Notes: generated by a model not told the origin, from the letters alone. DNA of 64,000 nucleotides from Neoscytalidium dimidiatum (GCA_037367355.1 CM074706.1:806001-870000), one strand, 5' to 3'. Numbered from the stretch's first letter, positions 10,142 to 21,048 are shown. A program made the numbers and translations.

Positions 10142-11839
10142 ATGGGCAAAGGTACAGACAAGCTCTACATCACCCATTCCGAATGGGCCTCTGAGGATGC
10201 TTACTCGGCCAGCTACGGAGCTGGTGTCAACAGATCCAAGACAGTCGGTGCCTCGTTCCGCCGCCTCCCCTTCAACTTTTGCGCCCTCTCACTGCAACCC
10301 TTCGAGCATCCCGTCTGCACCAGCAGCGGCACCATCTTCGATTTGACCAACATCGTCCCGTGGCTGAAGAAGCATGGCACCAACCCTGTCGACGGACAAC
10401 CGCTGAAAAGCGCCGACCTCATCAAGCTCAACTTCGCTAAAAACGATGATGGCGAGTATGTCGACCCCGTCACCTACAAGGTGTTTACCGACAACACTCA
10501 CATCGTCGCCCTCAAGAACACCGGAAACGTCTTCGCATGGGACACTATCGAGCGCTTGAACATCAAGGCCAAGAACTGGCGTGACCTCGTTAGCGACGAG
10601 GAGTTTTCGCGCAAGGATATAATAACGTTGCAAGACCCGCAGAACCTTGAATCCAGAGACCTGAGTGCTTTCAAATACATTAAGGATGGAGAGAGCAACC
10701 TGACCGAGGGCCAAGAGAAGGAGAGGGCAAGCGGCGTCAATGCCGATGCTCTGGGTAGTTCGGCCAAGGTCCTGAAGGCGAAGGAGGCTGTGGCGAAGGC
10801 CAGGGCGGATCGTGAGAAAGCTGCCAAAGCCAAGGAGAATGGAGGGGTGGCCGCCGCACTTGCGCGCGCTCGCGCAGATCAGAGCGATGGCTCGAATGCT
10901 TTGCATCAAAACAAACCGCTACCCTACAACGCCGCCCAATACACGACCGGAAAGGCCGCCGCTTCTTTCACGAGCACGGGAGTGACACCGCATACGTCGA
11001 ACGAGAGAGCCCTACTTTCCGAGGAGGAGTACATGCTAAAACCGCGACGTGTGAAAATTCCTGGATACGCCAGGATACAAACGAGCGTCGGGGAGCTCAA
11101 CGTCGAATTGCATACGGAGTTTGCACCCAAAGCTGTCTGGAACTTCGTGCAGCTGGCGAAGAAAGGGTACTATCGGAACATCATGTTCCACCGCAATATC
11201 CGCAATTTCATGATACAGGGAGGTGATCCGACAGGCACTGGACGCGGTGGTTCTAGCATTTGGGGCAAGAACTTCAACGACGAGTTTGAGGGCCCTAATA
11301 AGCACGACGCACGGGGAATTCTTAGTATGGCGAACAAGGGCAAAAATACCAACTCAAGCCAGTTCTTCATCACCTATCGTGCCGCGAAACACCTGGATTT
11401 GAAGCATACCATCTTCGGCCGTGTTGTTGGCGGCATGGATACCCTTTCGCGGCTGGAAAATGCACCTACCGATTCCAAAGACAGACCTGATCCGCCTATC
11501 ATGTTGGAGGATGTGGTAGTCTTTGTCGATCCGTTCGAAGAGTTCCAGAAGCAGAAGGCCGAGAAGGATGCAAAGGAACGTGAGCAGGAGGAAATTAGAA
11601 GGGCAGGAGGTACGGAGGATGATAAGACGACATGGACTGGCAAACGTATCAGGGGTGATGGAACTGTCGAATCAGGAAGTAGCGCTGGCGGCGTCGGTAA
11701 ATACTTGCAAGCGGCCTTGGCGGAACAAAAAGCAAATGCTGGAGAGGAGGATGAAATCGTTGGAGAGTGGGATGAGCCGGAGGAACCGGTGAAGAAAAAG
11801 GTTAAAGCGGGTGGGTTTGGCAACTTTGACAACTGGTAG
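10142..11839 (+). CDS. cyp8: U-box cyclophilin PPIL2/Cyp8, spliceosome-associated peptidyl-prolyl isomerase
   Basis: Intronless, 565 aa. The N-terminus (MGKGTDKLYITHSEW) is characteristic of the PPIL2 family. A U-box (about residues 43-110) contains FEHPVCTSSGTIFDL and the WLKKHGTNPV helix; it lacks zinc ligands, as expected, and would act as an E3 ligase or protein-interaction module. A charged Ala/Lys-rich linker (about 190-265) precedes the cyclophilin domain (about 310-470). That domain has FHRNIRNFMIQGGDPTGTG, containing the catalytic Arg, then NSSQFFIT and LDLKHTIFGRV. The residue equivalent to the cyclosporin-contact Trp is His (KHLDLKH), so weak cyclosporin binding is predicted. The C-terminal tail is acidic and ends GFGNFDNW. 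Family members are nuclear and found in spliceosomal complexes. Length is near the usual 520-570 aa. Confidence 0.95.
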   Translation: MGKGTDKLYITHSEWASEDAYSASYGAGVNRSKTVGASFRRLPFNFCALSLQPFEHPVCTSSGTIFDLTNIVPWLKKHGTNPVDGQPLKSADLIKLNFAKNDDGEYVDPVTYKVFTDNTHIVALKNTGNVFAWDTIERLNIKAKNWRDLVSDEEFSRKDIITLQDPQNLESRDLSAFKYIKDGESNLTEGQEKERASGVNADALGSSAKVLKAKEAVAKARADREKAAKAKENGGVAAALARARADQSDGSNALHQNKPLPYNAAQYTTGKAAASFTSTGVTPHTSNERALLSEEEYMLKPRRVKIPGYARIQTSVGELNVELHTEFAPKAVWNFVQLAKKGYYRNIMFHRNIRNFMIQGGDPTGTGRGGSSIWGKNFNDEFEGPNKHDARGILSMANKGKNTNSSQFFITYRAAKHLDLKHTIFGRVVGGMDTLSRLENAPTDSKDRPDPPIMLEDVVVFVDPFEEFQKQKAEKDAKEREQEEIRRAGGTEDDKTTWTGKRIRGDGTVESGSSAGGVGKYLQAALAEQKANAGEEDEIVGEWDEPEEPVKKKVKAGGFGNFDNW

Positions 11840-12261
11840 GGCAATTATGAACATCGAGGCGTTACGGCGTCATAGTAGCATGGGACCTCATAGGCGAGGA
11901 AATGAACCGCATACCTATGTAGAGATACTAAAAATAAAACTGATCAACCCGACTGGCAAGCATGACCAGCCGCTATCGAGTACACTGGGACCGGCGGGTA
12001 GAGCTGTGTGCTTGCGCGAACTCACATTCAGTACCCAATACAATAAGCTATCTTGTGAGAGCGCCACATGCGTTCGCCGTGGCGTCGCGCGAGGTGTCGT
12101 TGCTAACTGTTCAGCCCTACGGAGCTAGGCGTAGAGAGAAAGCTTGGCGCTAGTCCAGCTCCATCCACCAACTGTCGTCGAACCTTCGCCCCACGTCACC
12201 TCTCCACGTTTCCGTCACCCGCGCCGCTCCACTCCCTCCCAGCAATCGCTGCTGCCAAAAA
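11840..12261. other. Short intergenic region between the two spliceosomal genes
   Basis: This 422-bp spacer separates the PPIL2 stop from the MFAP1 start on the same strand. It must serve as both terminator and promoter. The stretch before 12262 is C/T-rich. Nothing else is evident. Confidence 0.45.
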
Positions 12262-13515
12262 ATGCCTCCCAAGCGCATGACGGCTAACCCGGCCAGGCCG
12301 GCCCGGTATCGCCCCGGCAAACCTGTCGCAGAAGAACCCTCGTCCTCCGAAGAATCAGAGTCTGAGGAGGAAGAAGAGCAACCGCAGAAACCTACCGCCC
12401 CCGCGCCGAAGGCTTCATCATTTCCCAAGGAGGCATCCAAAATCACAAGCAACCTCAAGAACGTAGACCTCAATGCCCGGCGACAAGAAGCAGCGGCTGC
12501 TGAGGCGGCACGGTTAGAGGCAGAGAAGGCAGCGCGGGCGGCGGCCGAGGAGGGCTTTGAGACAGAAAAAAGCGAGGAGGGCAGCGAGAGTGGGAGCGAG
12601 AGCGAGGAGGAGGAATCCTCGGAGGAGGAAAGCAGCAGCGAAGACGAGGCAGCTGCCCGGCGGAAGTTGTTGCGACCGGTTTTCGTGCGGAAGGACCAGC
12701 GGAAAACCGGCGCCCAGGCGGCGACGGCGGCAAAGACCGAGGAGGAGAGGTGGGCGGAGGAGGAGGCGAAGCGCAAGGCCAAGGCCGACGCCCTGGTGCA
12801 GGAGCAGCTGGAAAAGGCTGCAGCGGAGCGCGCGGCCGGCAAGAAGCAGTGGGATGATGAGGACAATCTGGGCGATTTGGACGACATCGATGATACGGAT
12901 GGTCTGGATCCGGAGGCTGAATATGCGGCATGGAAATTGCGCGAGCTCAAGCGCATCAAGCGCGAGCGTGAGGCCATCGAGGAGGCCGAGAAGGAGCGCG
13001 AAGAAATCGAACGCCGCCGCAACCTTACCCAGGAGGAACGAGATGCTGAGGATCGCGAATTCCTGGAGCGCCAGAAGGAAGAGCGAGCTGGCAAGGGCCA
13101 GATGAGCACCATGCAGAAATACTTTCACAAGGGCGCCTTTTTCCAGGACGATCTCAAAGCTGCAGGTCTTGACCGGAGAGATATCATGGGCTCAAGATAC
13201 GTGGATGATGTGCAGAACAAGGAGGCTCTACCCGAATACATGCAGATTCGGGACATGACAAAACTGGGTAAAAAGGGAAGAACGAGATACAAGGACATGA
13301 GAAGCGAGGATACAGGCCGCTGGGGCGACTTTGGTGATCGCAGAGGCAAGGGTGGCGACTTCATCAGGGGGGTCGATGAGAGGTTCAGACCCGACCGAGA
13401 TCGAGAAGGGAGGGAGGGGGCCACTGGTGCCAACGCAAGTGCCGTAGGAGAAAGGAAGAGGTTCGGAGATGATAGGGATGAGAGAGATGGCAAGCGACCG
13501 AGGATGGCGGATTGA
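12262..13515 (+). CDS. mfap1: MFAP1-like spliceosome component
   Basis: Intronless, 417 aa. The first third has a Pro/Arg-rich start (RPARYRPGKP), acidic Ser/Glu runs and an Ala/Glu coiled-coil-like stretch. The C-terminal MFAP1 domain (about residues 190-385) is clear: EYAAWKLRELKRIKRERE, then LERQKEER, MQKYFHKGAFFQDD, the near-invariant KEALPEYMQIRDMTKLGKKG, and RYKDMRSEDTGRWGDF. MFAP1 is a nuclear protein of the precatalytic spliceosome (B complex) that interacts with Prp38, despite its historical microfibril name. The acidic, Arg-ending tail (GKRPRMAD) may act as a nuclear localisation signal. Strong codon bias makes long frames on the opposite strand (12150-13112), which I discount. It lies head-to-tail behind the PPIL2 homologue, another spliceosome-associated factor. 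Confidence 0.95.
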   Translation: MPPKRMTANPARPARYRPGKPVAEEPSSSEESESEEEEEQPQKPTAPAPKASSFPKEASKITSNLKNVDLNARRQEAAAAEAARLEAEKAARAAAEEGFETEKSEEGSESGSESEEEESSEEESSSEDEAAARRKLLRPVFVRKDQRKTGAQAATAAKTEEERWAEEEAKRKAKADALVQEQLEKAAAERAAGKKQWDDEDNLGDLDDIDDTDGLDPEAEYAAWKLRELKRIKREREAIEEAEKEREEIERRRNLTQEERDAEDREFLERQKEERAGKGQMSTMQKYFHKGAFFQDDLKAAGLDRRDIMGSRYVDDVQNKEALPEYMQIRDMTKLGKKGRTRYKDMRSEDTGRWGDFGDRRGKGGDFIRGVDERFRPDRDREGREGATGANASAVGERKRFGDDRDERDGKRPRMAD

Positions 13516-14039
13516 GGTCTGCCGGGTGGAGATGTTCAAAAAACGAGTAGGGTGTCTGGTCCGTCCGAGTTCCATCTCCTCGGATGAAACTAGGAGCCAA
13601 GAATTATAGATGGGGAAGCAAGGATGAAGTGGAAATCATCCTCAGTCTCGCTTCCACAGCGGTTCCGCAAGAGTGATCCCTCGGAAGATGTGATGTACAG
13701 CCGAACTTAATCGTGCATTGCTGTACGTGATGAATATTCCGTCACTGGACGATTGCAGACTTCGAATACCGAAAATAATAAAGCACATATTGCTACCCTT
13801 AAAATACTTGCATCTGCAGACTCTGGATGCTATGTGCGGCAACATATTGGCATTTAATGGCCATCCGGCGAAGCGTAGACCGTCTTTCATTATGTCATCG
13901 ATCGCCAAGCTCCGCTATCGCCAGTACCTCCGCCCCGATTGGTTGATTCGACCTCATACACAGCCAGCACTAGAAAAGGATTTCAAGGAGCGGAGCAAAA
14001 CGAGCACACTGATGCTTCTTGCTGATCCTTCCAAGCAAG
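13516..14039. other. Intergenic region between MFAP1 and PQ-loop genes
   Basis: This 524-bp stretch holds the MFAP1 3' UTR and the PQ-loop gene promoter. It includes an AT-rich part near 13765-13815. No further feature seen. Confidence 0.4.
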
Positions 14040-15035
14040 ATGGATGTTCCAGTTGCTGCTAATGTGCTCGGAACCATCGGAGCCGTATGTGGTCTTCTTC
14101 CTATTAACGTCCTTTTTAAAAAATCACTAATATCTGAGCTTCGCAGGTCTGCTGGTCCATTCAAGTGCGCTAAACTCGGCCCTGTGGTAGTATCGCAGCT
14201 CAAAGCACTGACGATGCCTTCCAAACTGCAGTTAATTCCCCAAATCGTCGTCAATTACCGACGGCACCATGCGATCGGCCTTCAACCGGCAATGATGATG
14301 TGGTGGGCGTGGGCCGGCGTGCCGCTTGGCGTCTACAACATTGTCCAATCCTTCAATGTCGCTTTGCAAGTCCAACCTCAGATTCTATCCTTCCTATCCC
14401 TTGTCACCTGGATTCAGTGCTATCACTACCAGAAACACTGGTCGTTGCTGCACTCCCTCGCCGTCGTCGTGCCAATCGCCTGCGTCATGGGAGGCGCTGA
14501 AGCGGCGTTGATTGTGGCATTGCGAATCGGCGTAGAGCGTGAGGTCAGGTGGCCACTAACCCTGATGGCTGTTCTTGCGGCGGTGTTCCTGGCGGCAGGT
14601 GTGCTGCGGCATTACTGGGACATCTGGATCCATCGCACTGTTCGAGGTATCTCTTTCCTCTTCGTTGGTATCGACGCTGCCGGGGACTTGTTCAGTTTGG
14701 TTTCCGTATGCTTCCAACCAGAGCTGGACGTGCTTGGCATGGTTACGTATGGAGTGGAGCTAGCACTCTGGCTGGGAGTGTTTGCATGCGGAGGCTACTT
14801 CAACCTGTGGCCTTGGCTGAAGAGAAAAAGGGCGGGCGGCAGCGGGAGTGAAAGCCCGAATGACTCTCCGCCCGAGAACGATGGTGAAGACGTTAATACT
14901 ACCGTGGCGGGTATCGATGTGTCGGGAAGCAGTGGCGTTCAGCTTCACGATTTGCCTTCTTCAACCTCCGTTTTCAGAACCCCATCGTGTGAGCTGGCTC
15001 TGGCCAGATCGAGAACCGGCGGCAGTCGGAGATGA
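14040..15035 (+). CDS. PQ-loop repeat membrane protein
   Basis: Three exons: 14040-14084, an 18-nt microexon at 14147-14164, and 14232-15035, giving 288 aa. The microexon is supported because joining it yields GAVCWSIQLIPQIVVNYRR, restoring the first PQ-loop motif (PQIVVNYRRHHAIGLQP); the unspliced frame replaces this with an unrelated insertion. Introns are GTATGT...CGCAG and GTGCGC...TGCAG. Seven hydrophobic helices can be traced. The second PQ position is degenerate (RHYWDIWIHRTVRGIS). The tail after residue 235 is hydrophilic with Lys/Arg then acidic residues. The family includes lysosomal/vacuolar cystine and basic-amino-acid exporters and other heptahelical carriers; the substrate cannot be assigned. 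Confidence is high for family and fairly high for structure. Confidence 0.88.
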   Translation: MDVPVAANVLGTIGAVCGLLPINVLFKKSLISELRRSAGPFKCAKLGPVVVSQLKALTMPSKLQLIPQIVVNYRRHHAIGLQPAMMMWWAWAGVPLGVYNIVQSFNVALQVQPQILSFLSLVTWIQCYHYQKHWSLLHSLAVVVPIACVMGGAEAALIVALRIGVEREVRWPLTLMAVLAAVFLAAGVLRHYWDIWIHRTVRGISFLFVGIDAAGDLFSLVSVCFQPELDVLGMVTYGVELALWLGVFACGGYFNLWPWLKRKRAGGSGSESPNDSPPENDGEDVNTTVAGIDVSGSSGVQLHDLPSSTSVFRTPSCELALARSRTGGSRR

Positions 15036-15300
15036 GGAGGGGTGCAACACAAGATGGTACAATACAAGTTCGTACGACGACCGCATAGATTACCAAATTA
15101 GCTAGAGGAGCATGGTGTAGTCTCATCAACTCAGTGTGGATATCTGTGTAAACAGGAGAAAATTCACTGCAGAACTTGAAAACAGCGATGAATCTGTGCA
15201 TTATAACGAACGCCTGGATGTGGTACGCATTTTCTTTTCCTTCCAACGCCTGACTATGCAAGACCAACCCCCAAAAATATCTTAGTGACTACGCGCAAAC

Positions 15301-17913
15301 TCATTTCTTTTTCTTCGCTGCTCTCTTCTGTGCTCTTACATCCTTCTTCAATCTCGCATCAACCATCTTATACTTGCCCTTAGTGCCCTTCGGTCTACCC
15401 TTAAGACCTCTGTTGCTGCCACTTGCGACAACAACCGCGACCTTCTTCCTGGGTTTCTTCTTCGCGGCCTTACTCATCATCTTGGCAATGCTCTGCGCCT
15501 TCTCCTTCTCCGTCATGCCCTCATCATCGGCGAGCAGTGCACTCTTCTTCTTGAGCTTCTCCAAGCGCTGGGCTGCCTTGAGCTTCTTGCGCGCCTTGGC
15601 TTCCGCAACCTTCTTGATGGGACGTGCATTCAATGCACGCTGCTTCTCCTTGATAGCGGCCGCAGCTGCGGCGGTGATGGGACGCTGAAGCTTGGCGTGC
15701 TTGTTCTCGTCATCAAGGAACCAGTCTGGCAAGCCATCCGTGTCGCGAAGAGAGTACCGGTTGAAGTTATCGTCGAGAAGCTCATGTTTTGTCTTTTTCC
15801 CGGTGGCGAGCTGCTGGGCGAGGGTCATGGCCTCGGCTGTAATGATATCGATATCCGGACGGCCATCCCTCATAGGGACGTCGTCCTGATCCCATTTACT
15901 CTCATCGCGCTTGACCACCTCGAAACCATCTTTTTCGTCGTCGGAAGACCACTCATCCTCCGATTCCTTTTCCTGTGCGTCCGATCGCTTCTTTGGCTCC
16001 GTGACCTTGGCTTGCTTCTGTTTCGAGGATTTTGCGTCTGCCTCGGGCGAAGGCGACTTGTCGTCGACGTCGATCCCGCTATCCTCATCGCCCTCCGCAT
16101 CCAGGCCGTCGATGCCCTTGAACAAGTCTTGGTCGAAGAACATGGCTGCTCTCCTCGTAAGACCATCTGCAGTCTTTCCCTTCGGCGCAAGATCTGTGAC
16201 CAGAGACTGTGGTCCCTCATCCTCATCGTCTGAAGAGGAGTCGCTGTCCTCTTCTATGACTTCTTCATCACTGCTAGCTGCCTTATCATCGTCCGAGAAC
16301 CCCTCGAACTCTTCATCATTGTCTTCCTTCTCTTTCCGTGCTTTCTTCGCCCGATACTTTGCGTCAGACGCTAACTTGCGTTCCTGGTATTGGTCGTACA
16401 TGGAGTCGAGTTCTGCTTCCAGACGGTCGGCTTCAGGATCGCTGTCTTCGTCTTCGTCCTCACTCTCTTCTTTGGCCTTCTCGTCGACGATAACCATCTT
16501 ACCCTTCGCAATCTTGCTCAGAGCACCGGCTTTGTCGACAGATTTCAGTTGGAACATGGCATCGTCGCCGTTGGGCCCAACCTGTTCCAAGCCAATTTCC
16601 ATGGGAGTCGTCATGTGCAATTGCAAACGCTGGATCTCCTTCTGCTTCCGTTCATTCTCCTTTCTTCTTTCCTTCCTCCTCTTCGAGTCTTCTTGTTCCT
16701 TCAAGCGCTGAAGCTCCTCCTGGACCTGCAATTCCTCATCCATTGGCTCTATTTCGGCCACCTCTTCCTCCTGCTCCGCCTGCTTGGCAGCCTTCTGCTT
16801 CGAGGAGAAGCCGAAAATTTCGCGCACCTTCAAACGCCACCTGAGCAGGCGCTTGAAGTCTGAGCGGCCCAGAACTTTGAGATCGTCGCAGCATGCTCTT
16901 ATTTCGGCGGTCGTTTCAGGAAGCTTGTCGATAGTAGCCTGCGCAATATCCCCGTTGGGCTTTTGCTCGAAGGATAGCTTATTCATAGAGCCGAGCATGG
17001 CGATAGGGTCCGTTGTCTGGATGAACTCGCTGACAGTTGCTTCCTTGTACTGTGTCCAATCGCCCTCCTCGTAACCTTCACGCTTCCTCTTCTTCTGCTC
17101 GGGGTTGAACACCTTTGCCTCGTTGTTGGGAGCCGGGGCTGCAAGTTCGGCAAAGACATGGCGGGGATCGACGAATTTGGGGTCAAGGTGCTTCGGGGCC
17201 TTGAAGCCTCTGCAAACAACGAAAATCTCGGCGGAGACGTTTCGGGATGAAGGAGGCTTGGTGGCTTCAACCTTCTCAAAGAGCTGATTGAAAACCCATA
17301 GCAAGGAGTTGTAGTCCTTCGAGCGGAAAACCTTGGTCACAAAGGTACCACCTTCGCGCAGGAACTCGGTGGCCAGCTTCATGGATTGTAGGGTCAACTC
17401 TGCCTGAGTGAAGGCATCCTGGACCCAGGCGGTACCAACGTTGGGGGCACCATCGTGCAGCACAGCATCGGCCTTCAGCGTCTTGAGGTGTTGTCGGAGG
17501 GTGGCGCGGCATTTGTCGGTAGTAATATCGCTCTGGAAGGTGATGCATCGAGGAATTGGCTTGATCGGGGCCAAATCGACACCAACGATGAGGCTGTTTG
17601 GAGGCATGACCTCGGCGGCGACCTGACACCATGACTGGATAAAAGTCAGCAAAATCGGGCGGCACAAAAGTTATACAAGGCGCACTTACTCCCGGAGCAG
17701 CGCAGAGATCGATCAAGACCTTGCTCTTCTCGAGGAAATTGTACTTCTTGTTAAGCTGGATCAACTTGAAGGCGGCTCGGGCCCGGTAGCCTTTTTCCTT
17801 CGCAAGCTTGTACCATTTGTCAAGACGGCCCTTGCCGTGCTGCACGCGTCTGTTAGCAGCGTTTAAGCCTGGGGAGGCACGCGGGAAGGGCGCACCTTCT
17901 TCTGGATCGCCAT
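15301..17913 (-). CDS. spb1: SPB1, AdoMet-dependent 27S pre-rRNA methyltransferase
   Basis: Three exons: 17913-17896 (18 nt), 17839-17690 and 17634-15301, giving 833 aa. The N-terminus [25 protein letters not shown] is the classic Spb1 start and requires removal of the 56-nt first intron. The RrmJ/FtsJ methyltransferase domain (about residues 20-225) shows [26 protein letters not shown] and [11 protein letters not shown], carrying the AdoMet-binding and catalytic residues. Central and C-terminal Spb1 domains follow, with long Asp/Glu/Ser-rich and Lys-rich segments and a basic nucleolar-type tail ([16 protein letters not shown]). In yeast Spb1 methylates a 25S rRNA ribose in the peptidyl-transferase region and is needed for 60S assembly. 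Length matches the usual 800-850 aa. It is transcribed away from the YML020W-like gene. Confidence 0.96.
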
Positions 17914-18265
17914 GGTGGGCGAGGGGCAGCGAGCTGTTGCGGGCGCTTCGTCGCGGTCGCGCAACAGCAAAAAGTCTCAGAAAGTTCAGCGGCGGGCCAA
18001 CGCCGGCACATCCAGGCGGACCCTTGCGATTCGCCCTGAGCCCTAAAGCTTGGCCTCTTCCTGCGCGGCCCAGCCTGCCATCTCGGCCTGTGACGTCTAC
18101 GCTCTCTGGCACGGGCTCGCCCGCATCCCCGTCCGTTCTTGCCTGTGCCTATGTCTGCCCTCTCTCCCCACGCCCACGCCGCCCTCTCTCCGCCGACGCC
18201 CACGCATGCCTGAAGACACGAAGCGGCGACTCCCTCTCCTCGACCGCCTCACCGATCGTGTCTCC
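17914..18265. promoter_or_regulatory. Divergent promoter of SPB1 and the YML020W-like gene
   Basis: Only about 350 bp (less if the upstream ATG at 18206 is used) separates the two divergent starts, so regulatory elements are probably shared. The stretch 18090-18205 is C/T-rich on the plus strand. No specific factor site is claimed. Confidence 0.5.
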
Positions 18266-21048
18266 ATGGGACCGCGCAAGAAACCCAAGCCGAGCCCCCA
18301 GGCATCCAGTTCCGACTCCGGCCCCGGCCAGCAGCATTCCAGCTCGCCTGCTGCCCCGCCGACCGGCCCTGGCCCACAATCCCAGGATGCTTGCGACACG
18401 CCGGCCGACGCAAGTCCGACCGCGAAAGAGGGCTCGACTCGATCCATCGAGAGCAGTGAGCCTCGTAGCCCTGTTACCCCGAAGGGAGTTGCTCCCCGGA
18501 GCAGTTGGTACACTGGTGGCAGTTGGAGGGCCAAGGCAGCACCCATCGCCCAGGTTGCCCGCGAGAGCATCTCCTCTGCCGCAGGTGGCGTGACCTCCGA
18601 CTCGTCCAGCGACGTGAATAAGCAGGATAGTGCTCCGAACACTCCGATCAAGTTCCTGGACAGGAGGACTTCGAGTAAGGGCTCCGCTTTGGCCGCCTCT
18701 ACCACAAACGTCATCGCGACCTCAAGCATCGCCAATGACTCTAGGGCTAGCCTAGTCCCCGAGGTCAAAGAAAGTTCAAAAGAGGCTGACGCGGACCCAC
18801 CTCTCCCCCCAGACCCTGCCCGAGAGGACGACAAGCCGGGCGCGACGACGACCGAAACTGCGGAAGCAACACCGGAACAGAAAGAAGCTAAGACGTCCTC
18901 GTACATTCCTTCTTTGCCTAGGGGCTGGTATGGCTGGTGGTCTAGGCCAGATGGATACACCAATGCCGATGGCGACGCGAAAGGGGGCGGCAAAGGTGAT
19001 GATTTGGACATTGAGGGAGCCAAGTCAACACCTCTTCCTGGGTCTACCCCAACGGAGGAGAGCACCAATCCCCATAGAAAGCAAGACCTGCGCGAGGAGG
19101 AGCGAAATGGGCCGGATTCAGATCGTACACTGCAGGATGGAGCTCCTCCGAAGGAAGGCGTAGATGAGAAGGCAACCCCAACAAGAAGCTGGTTCTGGCT
19201 CTGGAGTAGCTCGCAGAATGCGAACCAAACGGCCGACACTATGGAAGAAACATCGCAGGCCCCTAATGCGGTGTCGAGTGGTGATGGGGAGCCGCAAAAT
19301 ACAGACCAGCAGCATCAGCCGCAAGAGCCCGCCCCGGAAGAGGCGAAATCTCCAGTCCAGTCCCTGCCGAAGAAATCTGCTGGTTGGGCATTCTGGTCGC
19401 GTGCCAACCCTCAGGGCGACGAGGTAACAGAAGCTGGCTCGACTCACAAGCAGATTGGCGAATTGGCAGTGGCGGACACACCCTCGCAGTCTCACCCCGA
19501 GGCTGCGCAGTTCAACGAACAACAGGAAGAACATTCCAAGGAACCTGCAAGATCCCTTCGCGGCTCGATCCGTCGAGGCCGTGGCAAAGGTCGGGACGTT
19601 GAGAGCAAGCCGTCAACCCCTGTCAAAGCCACCCCGGAGCACAGCCCAACACGCAAAGCGGCCGAAGAGGATGCTTCAAAGGAAGCTCTCAAGGATACTG
19701 TTAAAGCTAAGCAGCCTCAAAAGCAGCATGCAAACGCGAACCTACTCCTACCAGAGTTCAAAAGCACCTACCGCTTATCGCAGACCCCCTCGTATTGGGA
19801 AAAGGTCCGCAGATATTTCCTCGGCGGCCATGAGCCCGAGTCTCCACATCTGCAGCGTGCAAAGGAGCCGTGGAGAGTCAAGAAAGCGCTGGCCATCGGC
19901 GTGCACGGTTACTTCCCGGCACCTATCCTGCAAAAGGTACTTGGGCAGCCTACAGGAACCTCGATACGATTCGCCAATGCTGCCGCCGCCGCGATTCAAA
20001 GCTGGACGGAGAGCCAGGGGTATTCGTGTGAAACGGAAAAGGTTGCTTTGGAAGGGGAAGGCTTTGTATCGGACCGCGTAGACATGCTCTGGAAACTGCT
20101 CACCAACTGGATTGAACACATTAAGACGGCGGACTTCATCTTGGTCGCCTGCCACTCGCAAGGTGTACCTGTTGCTATAATGCTTGTGGCAAAGCTTATT
20201 CAATTCGGCTGCGTCAATGCGGCTCGGATTGGAGTGTGTGCTATGGCAGGCGTTAACCTGGGCCCTTTTCCGGAGTATCGCAGCCGATTTTTCGGAGGTT
20301 CTGCCGGCGAGCTGTTCGAATTCTCTCGGCCGGACAGCTTGGTCAGTCAAAAGTACCAGGGAGCTCTGCGCGTTGTTCTCAACTACGGCGTAAGGATTGT
20401 GTACATCGGCAGCATCGACGACCAGCTGGTCTCTCTAGAGGTAAGGCAGGAATTTCGTCACAATATCCTGGCGCAGGAAGCTTACTTTCCCAGTCCTCAA
20501 CCTTTTCCAACATCTCGCACCCCTACATCTATCGCGCGGTCTTCGTTGATGGCCGCATCCATGCTCCGGACTTGTACGTTCCCACTCTTTCCGTGCGTTA
20601 GGCTGTACTGACATGATAATTTAGTATTACACACCTGGTCGGCTTCGCCTTGAAGCTTCGGAACCTTGGCCTTCCGGACCATGGCCTTGTTAGGGAGCTG
20701 TCGCCTGCGCTTGCGGGCTCGCTATACACGGGTGAAGGGCATAGTCGCATTTACGACGATGCCGCCGTTTACACACTTGCTGTCCAGCATGCGCTTGAAA
20801 CGACTTCCCTGCCGGGTGCTTTGAACCCTCCTCTGCAGATAAAGGACTACGATGGCGCTGGATCAACAAGCAACAACCCTTACTTCCTCCCCTGGGCGAT
20901 GCGAGGCCTGCTCGAAGAGGATTTTGTGAGGAGAGAACTCAGTAGGGAGGTGGAGGATTTATTGGCGATGTTTGAGAGTTGGAAGCCAACTACGAAGCCG
21001 CTGAAGGACATCAAGTTCCGGCTGGAGGTCGTGAGGAGCAAGCTTTGA
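18266..21048 (+). CDS. YML020W-like protein with alpha/beta-hydrolase domain
   Basis: Three exons: 18266-20440, 20494-20573 and 20625-21048, giving 892 aa from MGPRKK. An in-frame ATG at 18206 would add 20 residues and cannot be excluded. The first 490 residues are low-complexity (Ser/Pro/Glu/Lys) but hold recurrent Trp motifs: RSSWYTGGSWRAKA, LPRGWYGWWSRPDG, TRSWFWLWSS and KSAGWAFWSRA. The conserved C-terminal half resembles an alpha/beta hydrolase: IGVHGYFP, then VACHSQGVPVAIML with the likely nucleophile Ser, ARIGVCAMAG, and VYIGSIDDQLVSLES around the first splice site. SHPYIYRAVFVDGRIHAPDF is encoded by the 80-nt second exon. Orthologues occur across ascomycetes and are functionally uncharacterised to my knowledge. 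Enzyme activity is inferred only from the GxSxG-like elbow (CHSQG). Confidence 0.85.

Noticed and set aside
12150..13112. Long Ser/Arg-rich frame antisense to MFAP1
   Set aside because: Reflects GAG/GAA-rich codons read in reverse; MFAP1 on the plus strand is unmistakable.
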